Source of the DNA: Evernia prunastri
Lineage: Eukaryota; Ascomycota; Lecanoromycetes; Lecanorales; Parmeliaceae
Length of the DNA stretch: 64,000 bases
NCBI GenBank assembly: GCA_003184365.1
Contig: NKYR01000063.1
Span: 62,001-126,000 of the forward strand
Reading direction: 5' to 3'
Shown: one piece after another, positions 32,272-43,973 of the stretch
Numbering within the stretch: the stretch's first letter is position 1
Layout: each line of letters opens with the position of its first letter
The notes under the pieces: model-generated
What the model saw: only the letters and a program-made list of their open reading frames with translations
What the model was told of the DNA's origin: nothing
Database searches by the model: none
Translations under genes and position numbers: made by a program

Positions 32272-35250
32272 ATGTCCGATAGCGGACGGCAATCCCCAAG
32301 GATCGCAATTCGCGATTGGCTCCAATCTACCGACAACAACTCGAGTGCAAAGCCCGCCGATGCATTTCCTGAGCAACGAAACAACGAGCGGGGTTCCAGG
32401 CATCATCCCAGGCGACACCACACCACGACGAGGTATCCGCTAGAAACAAAGGATGAGCATAACCAGGAAGCTGGCCGAAAGCACCAAAGACACAACAGCT
32501 GTGAAACCCGACAGAAGCGTATCGCCAATAAAGCCCACCTCGTCAAGTCCCACCAAGCACAACCCCAAACGCACAGAAAAGGCAACACTGACGGTCTCTG
32601 TCTTGCGGAGCAATTAGGACTCCATGCACCCTTTCGTAATTTCAAAGACCACAGCGATGATGATATTGACGACCAAGGTCGTCCACCGAAGCGCAGGCGC
32701 AATAGGTCTTCCACAAGCTCGTACCTCGAACCTGCAGCAGGCAATGACCTCTCAGACAATGACCATGACCGCCCCAGTCATGCCACGATACTACCTATGG
32801 CAAGCATGAGACCAGCGCTTGCCGATAGAGGCAAAATCACATCACCTACGGCATCCCAGGATTCGGAGCTATTTTTACCGTCCCCGGAGAAACCCCACAA
32901 ATCCTATGAGAGGAGACCGAGGCATAAGACACGCCAAGATCGCTATGAGCTCAAAGACAATAATAGATATAGTGGTGAGAAGGCGAAGCAGGCTGCGATA
33001 AAAGACCACGGGAGAAAGAAGCAGAAGAAGCACAAACGTAGAGAAAAATCCGGTGCAGCTTTGATGCATGACTTTACCGCACAGAACGTGGCCCACGACC
33101 GTCTCACTGTAAGATGCACTAGGACTCATGTGGTTCACTGATGTTTGGTGCTGATGCTGAAAGGAAGTTGAAGCCCGCAAAGACCCTTGGCCTTTTTGGA
33201 AATGGCAGAGCGTCTTCACCAATGAGAAGAAAGGGCTGTAGGTTCAACTATCCGTAGCAGAGCTTATCTAGTACTGACAGAAGCTCCCTAAGTACCCGAT
33301 CTTGCCTTCTCTGAACTGACCTTCCTTACCTCCCGTCGAGAGAAGCCCAAGGACTCGTTCAAAGGCTCGTCCACTAGGCCCTCGGACAAGAAGAAGCGGC
33401 GGAAGTCGACCAGGGCAGCAGATGCGGAAGCAGAATTTTCAAGGTACTTCATGTCAGCAAAACCCACAAGCCACAACATAACAATCTCGCACGGTCAACC
33501 ATATCAACAAGACAGGAGACGGTCTCGAGATCATGAGTCACCCCAAGTCGACCTTCCGGATAGGCCTTTCCTGGGATTTGGGAGCTGTGGCCCCAACACT
33601 TCTACATCTCCAGCAAAAATATCTGTCGAGACAGATTCGAGACACCTCGGTCGTCCAGACTCGCGATTTGCTACTCGTTCCACGAGCTACCTCACCTGGT
33701 CCCAAAGCGGAGGCCCATCCCACGCCTCTCCTCCGTCTGACAGGCGGCATCACTTGGAGCGAGTAAGATCGTCAAAACTATCCAAACGAAAACGTAGTTC
33801 GCAAGCTCCTCGTAGAGACCAGCATTCAATACCACCAGTATCTACGCCTTGGGTACAGAGGACCTCTTCAGTAACCCAAGGCGCTGCCCCCGAGCCTTGC
33901 TCGAAGCACGAAAATGCAAACGACGCTACGAGACAGAACAGTGATTCCTTGTTGACAACAGGTGAACAGTCTAGGTCGAAGGAGAAAGCTCGACAGCACA
34001 GCGATACTGGAACGACCGAACTTGATGCTGCAAAGATAACACAGGATGCGGAAGACTCTGTACCAGACAACACACGCCCAATCATAGGCTCCAGGCATGA
34101 GGACCCTGACTCGGCGCTACCATCTCAAAATCTAGCTGCTTGCGAGTCTTCAGGACATGAGCCTCGATGCGAGCCAGTAACTCATGACGAGCGGCCTTCA
34201 TCGAAACAGATACCAATCACCACACCACATAAAGACCAGCTCGATAATCTCCTCGACGCCCTTCTCAAAGATTGCAATTGTTCCGGTGATTGTAGTGATC
34301 CAGTCTCTCGTGCCACGTTGAACCATCGCAGTTTTCATGTCAGCGAGGGAGCGAACATGCCAGATAGGGTTCCAAAACGCTCGCGGGTGCCTGCTCGCGC
34401 CTTTGTTGACTGTAGTCACCCTTCTGAGGCTCCAATATCAGCATCAGATTCTTCGAGAAAGCGTCGCAGTGCAAGCCTTCAACAGATCTCCGCCCATGAC
34501 TATTCAAGGTCTACCCATGCCCTTTCTAGGGGGAGCCTGCATTCTTCCAACAGACCAAGCTTAGGCTACACTCAAGGCTATCCACCTACCCTAACACAAA
34601 GTCAAGTGGGCTCAACGAATGCATGGAATGATTATAGTAATCTTTACGAAAGGCAACAGGAGCAAGCAGATCTTCCGCCAGGGGATGTGAGAGAATATGT
34701 ACCATCCCCCTGGGCAGCTGTGCCAGACGGCATCTCAGGCCCGTCACGACAGACTGGTCATGCCGCTGCACCCGACAGATACGCACAAGATATCCATCCT
34801 GCAGACCTAGAAGAGAACTTTGATGCTTGCAGGCCTGGTCTGTTTTGCACGTTAGAAGAGGAAGATGAAAATGACAATTACAAAGGGATCGGGCATGATG
34901 AATGGGATGAGCAATTCCTTGATCATGGGGTTTCTTACAATGCTGGAGGGTCAACTTTAAGCGGCTCTTACGACGGCTGTGATCGTAGATATGTGGCTGA
35001 TAATATCAATGGTGGCGGCCAGCAAAGAGACATACAGGCAGATCACGAGCAGTCACTCGCACAAGGTGCCGATCAGCATGCGATTGACCACCAGCTTTTC
35101 ACCACAAACATACCAGACACATATTCGTCATGGCGACCTCAGAACATGTTGAACGTGAATTACGGTCTGGAAAGGGTGGCTGCCTCTGCTCAGGTTCATG
35201 ATGTTGATCCAGGTTTGTCTGGATTTTGGACACCCCACAAGCTGTACTGA
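32272..35250 (+). CDS. Large basic disordered protein, conserved in fungi, function unknown
   Basis: Three exons (32272-33108, 33168-33237, 33293-35250) join in phase and give 954 residues. The middle part resembles a conserved but unnamed fungal family. A basic stretch (RRPRHKTRQDRYELK, then GRKKQKKHKRREKS) is followed by DRLTLKPAKTLGLFGNGRASSP and GLPDLAFSELTFL, which straddle both introns, so the splicing is well supported. Flanks are Ser/Asp/Gln-rich and predicted disordered. Basic nuclear-localisation-like clusters (PPKRRRNRSS, KLSKRKRSS) suggest a nuclear protein. No catalytic domain is visible. The C-terminal 150 residues are acidic (LEEEDENDN) and hold some conserved-looking aromatic motifs. 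Function cannot be inferred. Confidence 0.78.
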
Positions 35251-35745
35251 GAGCTGGACTCTGTCTAGGGTAGAGTATGGTGGCGACTTTGAGTGTGGTT
35301 ATTATGTCAACGGTAGTTTTCGATAAGCTTGAGATGGAGCAAGCATTATTGTCATTCAATCACCAAATTTAAATTATTACAACAAACTTTCCCCCTAGCT
35401 CATCGGCTAAAGTGCGTATGCCAAGCCTGCTAGCTTATCGATAAGCCAGGCGGATATCAGTCATTTGTGATTGGATTAAATGGAAGTAAATGGGTCGGGA
35501 CTAGTACGAGTAAGTACCTTTATTCACGGAGTACTTTGGCCTTCCTTATTCACTGTGACTCGGTAACGTTACTACTTGCGTTCTATTGAGCATTCATATG
35601 GCGTCACTAACATGATATGAAAGAGAATGAAGGAATCATGCTAAGCACCTGATCGCGAACCTGTGATCTCATCTATGCATTAGAATATGGCTCTCTATCA
35701 CACTCCATCACGATCCAACTATCATAGTCCGAGTACATCTCGAAC
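35251..35745. other. Intergenic with a perfect hairpin
   Basis: A 14-bp perfect palindrome, GCTTATCGATAAGC, lies at about 35434-35450 and is flanked by GCCTG and CAGGC arms that extend it. A preceding word recalls a tRNA D-loop, but no tRNA fold can be drawn. Otherwise promoter sequence for ATG14. Confidence 0.4.
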
Positions 35746-37488
35746 ATGCAGTGTGACATCTGTCATCGTTCCTCAAGCAGCCGACTGCCTTTCAACTGTA
35801 CACTTTGCGCTCAAAATGCCCTCTATCAGCCCAGGATACAGCTGGCCCAAACACTGTTGCACGCGGAATCCCTGGCGAAAGAGGTCGAACAAAATGTGCA
35901 GGGCATCGTAAAGAAGGAGAAGGCTAAACCTGTACCGAACACCAAAGCTTCCGATCTGAAGCATGCCTGGACCGTCCAACGTGCAGCATCCGACCAGTGC
36001 ATTTTCGAGGAGAAGACCCAGACTATTCTGAGTCATGTCGACGTTTTGCGTGAGGAGACCCAGAAGATCAAAGCTGAGATTGCGGAAAGAAAAGTCAGGC
36101 TCCTGAGGCGGCGTGCAGAGTTGGCTTCAGCGAAGCAAGAGCTATCTCAAGGCCAAAAAAGTGTTATTGAGCCAGTGGATAAGGGCATCAAGCGCACCGA
36201 ACACAGATGGGATGTCATGCACAACAAGACGGCAGAGTCTCGACTGTTTCTATGCAGGGAGGTAGCGCTGCTCTACGGCTTGCATCAACGGAAGCGGAAG
36301 AAGGGTGGATTAGGCAGAGATGTCTACTTCATCGGAGGAGTGCCCATTGCTGATCTGAGGGATTTAAATAGTATGCACGTCCTTTCAGAACACTTATCGA
36401 TATACTAAAAATTTGTAGATGCAGCACCAGCCCACGTTACAACCTCTACCACCAATCTCGCTCACCTCACCCACCTTGTCTCACATTATCTCTCCCTCCG
36501 CCTTCCTGCTCAAATTACGTTACCCCACAGTGATTACCCCTTTCCAACGATCTTCTCACCTAGCTCATCGTACACGTCTCGCGAAGTACCGTTCCCAGGC
36601 TCTACACGCTCTATACCACATCACTCATCACACTCACACTCACACAACAGCCCTTCAGCCTCCCGTCAATCGGACACTCGCCCACCACCGAGACCTAGGC
36701 CGCTACACCTCGACAAGAAGTTGTCTGCGCTCGCTAAAGATGATCCAGTAGCCTACGCATCTTTCGTGGAAGGTGTCACCTTCCTAGCGTGGGATATAGC
36801 ATGGCTTTGCAAAACGCAAGGTATGAACATCGGTGGTAGCTCTTGGGAAGAGGTCTGTGCTATGGGGAAGAACCTGTGGCATTTACTACTCGCACCTCCG
36901 TCGCGCTCTCCAATACCAAGAGAGGACTCAAACAGAAGCTCTCCACAGAAGCCCCCGGATTCCCACAATCCAAACATTTCAAATCGCCAACCTGTAGCGG
37001 ATAATGGCAAAAACGCGCCAACTTTAGGCCACTTTTCCCACGGCACCGCATACGGCTTCCTCGCATCTGCTTCCGGAGCAGAATACATGCGTGACTGGCG
37101 ATTGCAAGCCCCAGTCAAAGTGATCGAGAAGGTCAAGGTCATGCTATTAGCCGAAAGAACAGGTGCGGAGTGGGAGATTTTAGAGGGCAATGAATGGGAA
37201 GAGGAAGAAGGGCAAGCTGAAGCACCAGTGGATCATGTAGGCAAGATGGGCAGAAGTCCTAAGATAGAGGAAACTGGCGTCTTGGTGCCAGCGCAGGCGG
37301 AAGTTGGGGCGCTGTACGCATTTGATGGAAAACGAACGCGTGGAATTGAGGAGACTGGGGTACTTGTGCCAGGACAAGGGATCAAGGCTGGGGTCGGTGG
37401 CGCAGAACAAGCTGACCGCGTGGAGGAGGAGGAAACCGAGGAGAAAGGGAAGGGCAAAAGTGGGTGGATGAAGCTTAAGAGTAGGTGA
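35746..37488 (+). CDS. ATG14: Autophagy protein Atg14 (PI3-kinase complex I subunit)
   Basis: Two exons (35746-36370, 36419-37488) encode 564 residues. The N-terminus has the two CxxC pairs, Cys3/6 and Cys18/21, typical of Atg14/Barkor. A long coiled coil follows at about 85-150 (EETQKIKAEIAERKVRLL) and mediates binding to Atg6/Vps34. The intron falls before HLTHLVSHYLSLRLPAQITLP, the most conserved Atg14 segment, which together with DYPFPTIF and ALAKDDPVAYASFVEGVTFLAWDIAWLC confirms the family. Atg14 targets class III PI3-kinase to the pre-autophagosomal site. Two unusual features are a Ser/His/Pro insert before the DKKLSALAK segment and a duplicated IEETGVLVP motif in the acidic/basic C-terminal tail. 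The tail, not the core, is poorly conserved in this family. Confidence 0.93.
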
Positions 37489-37911
37489 TCGGTTCAAGCA
37501 CTGGGACAGCTGGCAGGCCAGAACTCTCGGACAGTTCGAAGGGTCCACTCTGTTTCGACAGGGAGAGAAGCTGTCGAGTGGGAAGTCTCACCTCAAAGTT
37601 TTTTGTCAGCACACATTGTTGTCGATCAGTGCCCCTTGGTCTCTCATGAGATATATCCGAGAGCACCAACATCGGCATGTGGCAATGGACCTAAACCCTC
37701 GCATGCCTGAGAAAGACTGGCAAAGGCGAGCTCTTCATGGACGTGGTTGGCGCAGAATACATCCACGAGTCGCTAACAGGCTCTGCGTCGATATCTTTGG
37801 ATGCTAAGATCGGAGCTTGTCCTGCGAAGAACGGTTGAACAATGATGTATCCAGAAGGTCGCATTCTGGCGGAGGCTCATTAGGAGTGAAAGCACTAGTT
37901 TCGTTATAAGA
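37489..37911. other. Convergent 3' intergenic region
   Basis: Between ATG14 (plus) and a conserved hypothetical (minus). No gene seen. Confidence 0.4.
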
Positions 37912-38622
37912 CTACCCAAGATCCATAGCGTCCTCATCCTCTATGATACCCATGGCCTGATCCGTAGCGACATGCCCTACATTGCCATTCCCAATCGACT
38001 TTCCATTCGTCTCCACCCCGTCGACCTGTCTCGCAGGAGCCGCCTCAGCTTCAGGGCCATGCAACTGCTTTTCCCTCGCCCTCGCCCTACTCTCGATGAT
38101 AGCCTTCCTAACATTGTCCTGCTCCTCGGGTACCGACAGAGACGATGGTACGCTGTACAGCACCACCTCGTTGCCCGTAGAAGGGTGGGCTTCCCCCAGT
38201 AGCACCGACTTCGGGATCTTGCCCATCATGCCCAGCTTCTTCTCAATGTCTGGCAGAAAGACTAGCTTTTCCTCATCCGACTCTATCTCTGCGAGCTCGT
38301 CGTCTAGGTTGTGGATATAGACCCTGTCCTTCGTATCGTCAACCTGCATTGACTCGCTCTCGTAGTCGCCATTAATGTGGGGATGGCGTGCGGGTGGTGG
38401 ATGCTGGACAGGGACGTATAGCTTGCCGTTGTGCTCTGTGGATTGAATCAGATTCTGTCCCATAGGTCTCTGACTCGAGAGATCCGTCTTACCCAGGTTG
38501 AGCAAATCGAACCTCTTGGTAAGTCGCTGCTCGCTCCCCAGGTCGTCGTCAGCTCTCCGCTTCCTGACGCCCGAGGGCTTACCCCCGTTGCCAGTAACCC
38601 CATTGGAAGCTGGCCTCGACAT
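37912..38622 (-). CDS. Conserved fungal hypothetical protein
   Basis: Single exon, 236 residues from the ATG at 38622. The frame stays open upstream to 38646 but without an ATG. It has basic RKRR and a KRFDLLNLGK segment near the start, an acidic central patch (DDELAEIESDEEKLVFLPDIEKKL), IPKSVLLG, and a conserved-looking VVLYSVPSSLSVPEEQDNV followed by a basic helix (AIIESRARAREK). The order of basic N-terminus, acidic middle and short conserved motifs resembles small nuclear proteins kept across Pezizomycotina, but I do not know its role. It diverges from RPL12 with only about 260 bp between the starts, so the two likely share a promoter. Confidence 0.78.
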   Translation of the reverse strand: MSRPASNGVTGNGGKPSGVRKRRADDDLGSEQRLTKRFDLLNLGKTDLSSQRPMGQNLIQSTEHNGKLYVPVQHPPPARHPHINGDYESESMQVDDTKDRVYIHNLDDELAEIESDEEKLVFLPDIEKKLGMMGKIPKSVLLGEAHPSTGNEVVLYSVPSSLSVPEEQDNVRKAIIESRARAREKQLHGPEAEAAPARQVDGVETNGKSIGNGNVGHVATDQAMGIIEDEDAMDLG

Positions 38623-38879
38623 TGGGTGCTTTGAGAGGCATACCACGCAGTAGATCGACGATGCAAGGAGATCGAGTCCCTCGTATCAAAATGGCTTCAG
38701 AATGCGACGGAACCATCCGAAATTCAATTCCGAGGATTCCCACATTGATAGGGCTGATATTCCGACATCACGCTAAGCGGACAGCCACTAGCCCCCACAA
38801 ATGCTGGCGCTTTTAGAACTTCGTGAGGTTGCTCATTTTCTTTGACCAGTGACGATTTTTCGAGCGTGTCTTTTTCAAA
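38623..38879. promoter_or_regulatory. Short bidirectional promoter, hypothetical gene / RPL12
   Basis: Only about 257 bp separate the two ATGs. It must drive a ribosomal protein gene one way and a conserved hypothetical the other. No TATA-like element is convincing; a CT-rich piece is present near 38840. Confidence 0.5.
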
Positions 38880-39607
38880 ATGCGTACGTTGACGACACCC
38901 TAGGCATTAATCACTGGCTGACATATTGGGTTACAGCTCCAAAATTCGATCCCAATGAGGTGAAGGAGATGTGTGTACCGCCTCGACTTCGTCCCTCCCA
39001 ATTTCGTTGCGGCAGCTCCCTGCTGACATGTACGTCCGTAGCACCTTGAGAGCGACCGGAGGTGAAGTGGGTGCTTCCTCAGCTCTCGCGCCCAAGATCG
39101 GCCCTCTAGGTCTGTCGCCAAAAAAGGTCGGAGAAGATATCGCCAAAGCTACCGGTGACTGGGTATGCACGAAGGACGGTCAATGGTTCTCGGCCAGACT
39201 GCTCACACATTCCACAGAAAGGTCTCCGCGTGACCGTCAAACTCACCATCCAAAACCGACAAGCCGCCGTCTCAGTCGTCCCCTCCGCATCCTCCCTCGT
39301 CATCAGAGCTCTCAAGGAGCCGCCCCGGGACCGGAAGAAGGAGAAGAACATCAAGCACTCCAAGTCGATACCGCTCGATGAGATCATCAGTATCGCGAGG
39401 ACGATGCGGTTTAAGAGCTTGGCGAAGGACCTGTCAGGGACGGTCAAGGAGGTGTTGGGTACAGCGTTCAGTGTGGGATGTCAGGTGGACGGCAGGAGTC
39501 CAAAGGAGATCAGCGACGAGATTGAGAACGGGACTATCGAGAGTGGGTTTCTGTGAAACCCTGTTGAAGAAGATGTGCTGACAGTGCGACAAGTTCCCGA
39601 GGAATGA
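38880..39607 (+). CDS. RPL12: Cytosolic 60S ribosomal protein uL11 (L12)
   Basis: Five phase-consistent exons (38880-38883, 38937-38970, 39042-39162, 39218-39542, 39594-39607) give 165 residues, exactly the family length. The product starts MPPKFDPNEVK and has the uL11 signatures TLRATGGEVG, GPLGLSPKKVGEDIAKAT and VKLTIQNRQAAVSVVPSA, ending ENGTIEIPEE. uL11 forms the base of the ribosomal stalk and binds the GTPase-associated centre of 25S rRNA. The first coding exon is only four bases (ATG plus C) and the last is 14, a common layout for intron-rich fungal ribosomal genes. Expression should be high and growth-regulated. It diverges from the gene ending at 37912. Confidence 0.97.
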
Positions 39608-40693
39608 AATTGGGACCGTGCCGTTGCATACAGGGGGCATTTCCTCTTTCTTCATAGCTAGGTAACCAGCACAAGTCTGCGTTCAAAAAAGAAAGCATGG
39701 CCCCGTTCCTTTTATGGGAGGTTTTTGCCACATCGTTGCCGAGTTCGAACGTACTTTGCCAACACTCTGGCCCTTACCTCCTTTCCCTCTGCGGATCGGT
39801 TCAATCGATGGTTCGGGCCTATTTTGGTGCAAAGGAGATGATATCCGTCAGGAAAGGCCCACTACTCACCACGACATCTTACCTCAGGGAGTGGATGTGG
39901 GGGTCCATCTTTCAGGGCGCAAATGCTTGCTTTGTCCAGCCAGTCTCTTTACACTCTCAGCTCCCAATTATTCACACTGTCACGTCACGATTCAAGATCG
40001 CTCTCCATGCCGACTCCTTTCTGTGCCTACAAGAAGTCAGTCCAGCTTTGTTGCAGCATTCGTTGTATTTGCTCGATCTCTCCTATGTTGCCGCACTGCG
40101 AGTGCTGTTCACATGAATTTCCTGACTACTATGACTATAATTACAGCGTTTTATAACAGGGACACCATACACTGGCCCGGCGGTAGTCGTCCGGCTTATG
40201 AAAGTACGAGGAGTATGTTCATGGCGAAATTGCTATTTTCGCAGAATAGTTGACTGAGATAAAACCATGTTCCGTTATGGAGGCCATTTCCAAGGATCTA
40301 TGCAAGTACAGTCAGCGAGCGGCATGGGAGCTGTTCATTGATACGAAGCTTTACCAAGGTTGGAGAAGGAGGAGCTCGTCTTGTAGACAATATTACATCG
40401 AAATGCACTTTTGGTAGAATAGACAGAGCAATCGAAGCAAACGTCAAACCAGTGTTGCTATGTATGAAAAGGCACTGCTCGCTCACACCACTTGAAAATC
40501 TTCAAGCTTTCTTTGCGGTTGCGGCTTTGCCCATGCGGAGTTCATACCCCCAGTTGATCATCAAGTCAATTCCACACACACTCGTAAACCTAGGTTTCGC
40601 TATCCATAGCTCATAAAAGAGGTTCCATTTGGTCTAGTTACGTATTGAAAACTATTTTGTGTGCCATCCTACCGGTTGTTTGCTCTCCGCTTG
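39608..40693. other. Intergenic, nothing recognised
   Basis: About 1.1 kb between RPL12 and the AlaRS gene. A 179-codon plus frame (39714-40253) has no domain, signal peptide or coding bias that I can see, and I do not call it. Confidence 0.4.
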
Positions 40694-43600
40694 ATGCGGA
40701 GCGTTGGGCTGGCGAGGAGTTGCGGAGCTTTTCTGAGTCACCGTGTACCACTGAAACCTTTCAACACCAAGCCACCAGCCCTTTCGAAATACAGAACCGC
40801 CGACAACCCTCGGTATTTGGGGACCAAAGTTGCCAACATGGGGTCAACAACGGAGGAGTGGCCCGCTGTGCGCGTGCGAGATACCTTCATAGACTTCTTC
40901 AAGAAGAATGGGCATACATTCGGTAGTACAAGTGCTTGAGGAGGATAGACAGCGGTGCTAATACAGATTATAGTACCCTCGTCCTCTGTCGTACCACACT
41001 CAGACCCCACTCTCCTGTTCGCCAATGCTGGCATGAACCAGTATAAATCCATATTCCTCGGCACCGTGGAACCGTCCTCAGACTTTGCGCAGCTCAAGCG
41101 TGCCGTGAACTCCCAGAAGGTCAGCAAATACTGTATCTAGTGGGGCAAAAGGCTGATAGGAACAGTGCATACGTGCGGGAGGCAAACATAATGTAAGCAA
41201 TTGCTCCATGGGCGAGACGACACGGCTGATGTATGAAGGATCTCGACGATGTGGGCAAGGACAGCTACCACCATGTGAGTCCTACCCTGCTTAGTTGTAC
41301 GCAGCGGCTTGGTCTTACGCACCACAAAGACCTTCTTTGAAATGCTGGGGAATTGGAGTTTCGGAAATTACTTCAAGCAAGGCGCAATCGAATTCTCGTG
41401 GGAACTTCTCACCAAAGTCTACGGGATAGAACCTGACCGCCTCTATGTGACGTACTTCGAAGGCAACGAAGCCGGAGGCCTTGAACCAGATCTAGAAGCG
41501 AAGGGAATTTGGAAATCTGTGGGAGTCGCGGAGGACCATATCTTGCCCGGAGATATGAAAGACAATTTCTGGGAGATGGGAGATCAGGGGCCTTGTGGAC
41601 CTTGTAGTGAGGTACACTACGATAGGATTGGAGGCCGGAATGCAGCCCATCTTGTGAATCAAGACGACCCCAACGTGCTGGAGATTTGGAATAACGTTTT
41701 TATACAATACAATCGGGAACCAGATAGGTCGCTGCGGCCGCTGCCGAACAAGCACGTTGACACAGGCTTGGGCTACGAACGATTGGTTTCGGTCTTGCAG
41801 AACAAGCCCTCGAACTATGACACAGACGTTTTCACTCCGCTTTTTGCCAAAATACAGGAGGTCACTAGCGCGAGAGAATACAGGGGCAAGTTTGGAGACG
41901 ATGATCCAGATGGCATCGACACAGCCTATCGAGTCGTCGCTGATCATGTTCGAACTCTCACTTTTGCAATAACCGACGGAGCAGCGCCTAACGCGGATGG
42001 CAGAGGTTATGTTGTCCGCAGAGTACTCAGGAGGGGCGTTCGGTATGCGAGGAAATACTTTAATTCGGAGATTGGGGAGTTCTTCTCCAAAATCGTGCCA
42101 ACTCTGGTGCATCAGATGGGTGGCATGTTTCCCGAGATCGAGAGGAAAAAGTCGGATGTCATGGAGATACTGAATGAAGAAGAAAAATCTTTTGCTAAGA
42201 CACTTGACCGAGGAGAGAGACAATTTGAGCACTACGCGCAGAAGGCGAAGTTGAAAGACTCGAAGAAGCTCCATGGTGCTGATGTTTGGCGATTGTATGA
42301 CACTTTCGGTTTTCCAGTGGATTTGACGCGACTCATGGCGGAGGAGAGGGGTCTGGAGATTGACGATACAGAGTTTGAAGATGCTCGACTCAAGGCAAAG
42401 GAAGCCAGTCGAGGAGAGAAGAAGGCTGCCTCAGATCTGGTGAAGCTGGATGTTCACGACCTAGGCCAGCTATCGAAGATGAACGATGTGCCGCCGACAG
42501 ATGATAACCCAAAGTTTGGAAGAGAGAACATCACAGCACAGATCAAGGCGATTTATCACGCGAAGCAATTCCTCCAATCGACTACAGAAATACCAGAGAA
42601 TGAGCAACTGGGCTTAATCGTCGACCGGACCAACTTCTATGCCGAGCAAGGTGGCCAGGAGAACGATACAGGCAAAATAATCATTGATGGTGTTGCTGAG
42701 CTCGAAGTCCAGAACGTGCAGGTCTACGCTGGCTACGTCCTACACACTGGCTACTTGAAGTACGGCTCACTCTCCGTTGGGGACGAGGTTATCTGCGAAT
42801 ACGACGAACTCCGAAGATGGCCGATACGTAACAACCACACAGGCACACACATACTCAACTTTGCGCTAAGAGAAGTTCTTGGGGACGGCGTTGATCAGAA
42901 GGGTTCTCTTGTCGCTCCGGAGAAGTTACGTTTCGACTTCTCGCATAAAGCCGGTGTTACGATTGAGGAGCTGGAGCGTATCGAAGATATCTCGACTAGA
43001 TACATCAGGCAGAATTGCCAAGTATATTCGAAAAGCGTACCTCTCGCTACTGCGAGAGAGATCGAGGGGCTCCGCGCTGTTTTCGGCGAGACATACCCAG
43101 ATCCCGTTCGAGTCGTATCCGTTGGCGTCGAGGTCGAAGAGCTCCTTCAAAACGTAAAAGACCCGAAATGGAAAGAAGTGAGTGTTGAATTCTGCGGTGG
43201 AACTCATGTGCAGAAAACCAGCGATATCAAAGAGCTCGTCATCGTAGAAGAGAGCGGTATCGCCAAGGGCATACGGCGCATCGTCGCTGTGACGGGCGAA
43301 GATGCCTACGCAGTGCAGCGGGTCGCTGTAGAGTTTCAGAAGAGGCTAGAAAACCTCGAACGCATGCATCATGGCCACAAGAAAGAGCAAGAAATCAAAG
43401 TAACACAATCGGACCTGAACCAGCTTTCGACGTCCTGGATCACGAAATCCAAACTGCGGGATCGGTTCGACAAGATCTCCAAAGCACAGCTCGAGGAGCA
43501 GAAAGCTGTGCAGAAGGCTGAGTCGAAGAAAGCTCTCGATGCTGTCACCGATTACTTCGCCCAGCACAAAGATAGCAAGCAGTACGTCGCCAAGGTGCCC

Positions 43601-43973
43601 ATCACCGCGAATAATAAGGCCATCAGCGATGCGATCAAGCATATCCAAACGAAGAACAAGGACAAGACGGTGTATCTATTCGCGGCGGATGAGGCAGAGG
43701 GGAAGGTGATCCATGGATGCCATGTTTCCCAAGTATAAACCCCCCACCCTCCGCCCTTCCTTCCCTTTGAGTGACTTCAGTAGCTAACACCAGATGCAGC
43801 AAGCGAGCAAAGCGGGCCTCTCTGCCGGCGAGTGGGCCGTCAAAGTCTCGAACGTTGTTGGTGGAAAGGCCGTAGGCAAGGGGTCCACGTGCATAAGCAA
43901 CGGGCCACATGCAGAAAAGGTGGACGATGCCATGGACGCTGCGACGAAGTATCTAGATCAGTTCCATCTGTGA
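40694..43973 (+). CDS. ALA1: Alanyl-tRNA synthetase, likely dual cytosolic/mitochondrial
   Basis: Six phase-consistent exons (40694-40922, 40974-41119, 41166-41192, 41239-41274, 41330-43732, 43800-43973) encode 1004 residues from the first ATG, or 956 from the ATG at 40838, the usual cytosolic length. The class II catalytic core has NAGMNQYK, TFFEMLGNWSFG and GDQGPCGPCSE; the editing domain has HTGTH and CGGTH, the zinc/editing signature. The C-Ala domain ends GLSAGEWAVKVSNVVGG. Between the two ATGs lie 48 residues rich in Arg, Lys, Ser and Ala and almost free of acid (MRSVGLARSCGAFLSHR), a good mitochondrial presequence. One gene probably supplies both compartments through alternative starts, as yeast ALA1 does with non-AUG codons. 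Confidence 0.95.

Noticed and set aside
35390..35460. Possible tRNA or SINE head (TAGCTCA...GGCTAAAG word)
   Set aside because: The D-loop-like word is present, but no T-arm or acceptor pairing can be drawn.
39714..40253. 179-codon plus-strand open frame
   Set aside because: No recognisable motif; several overlapping frames of similar length exist in the same gap.
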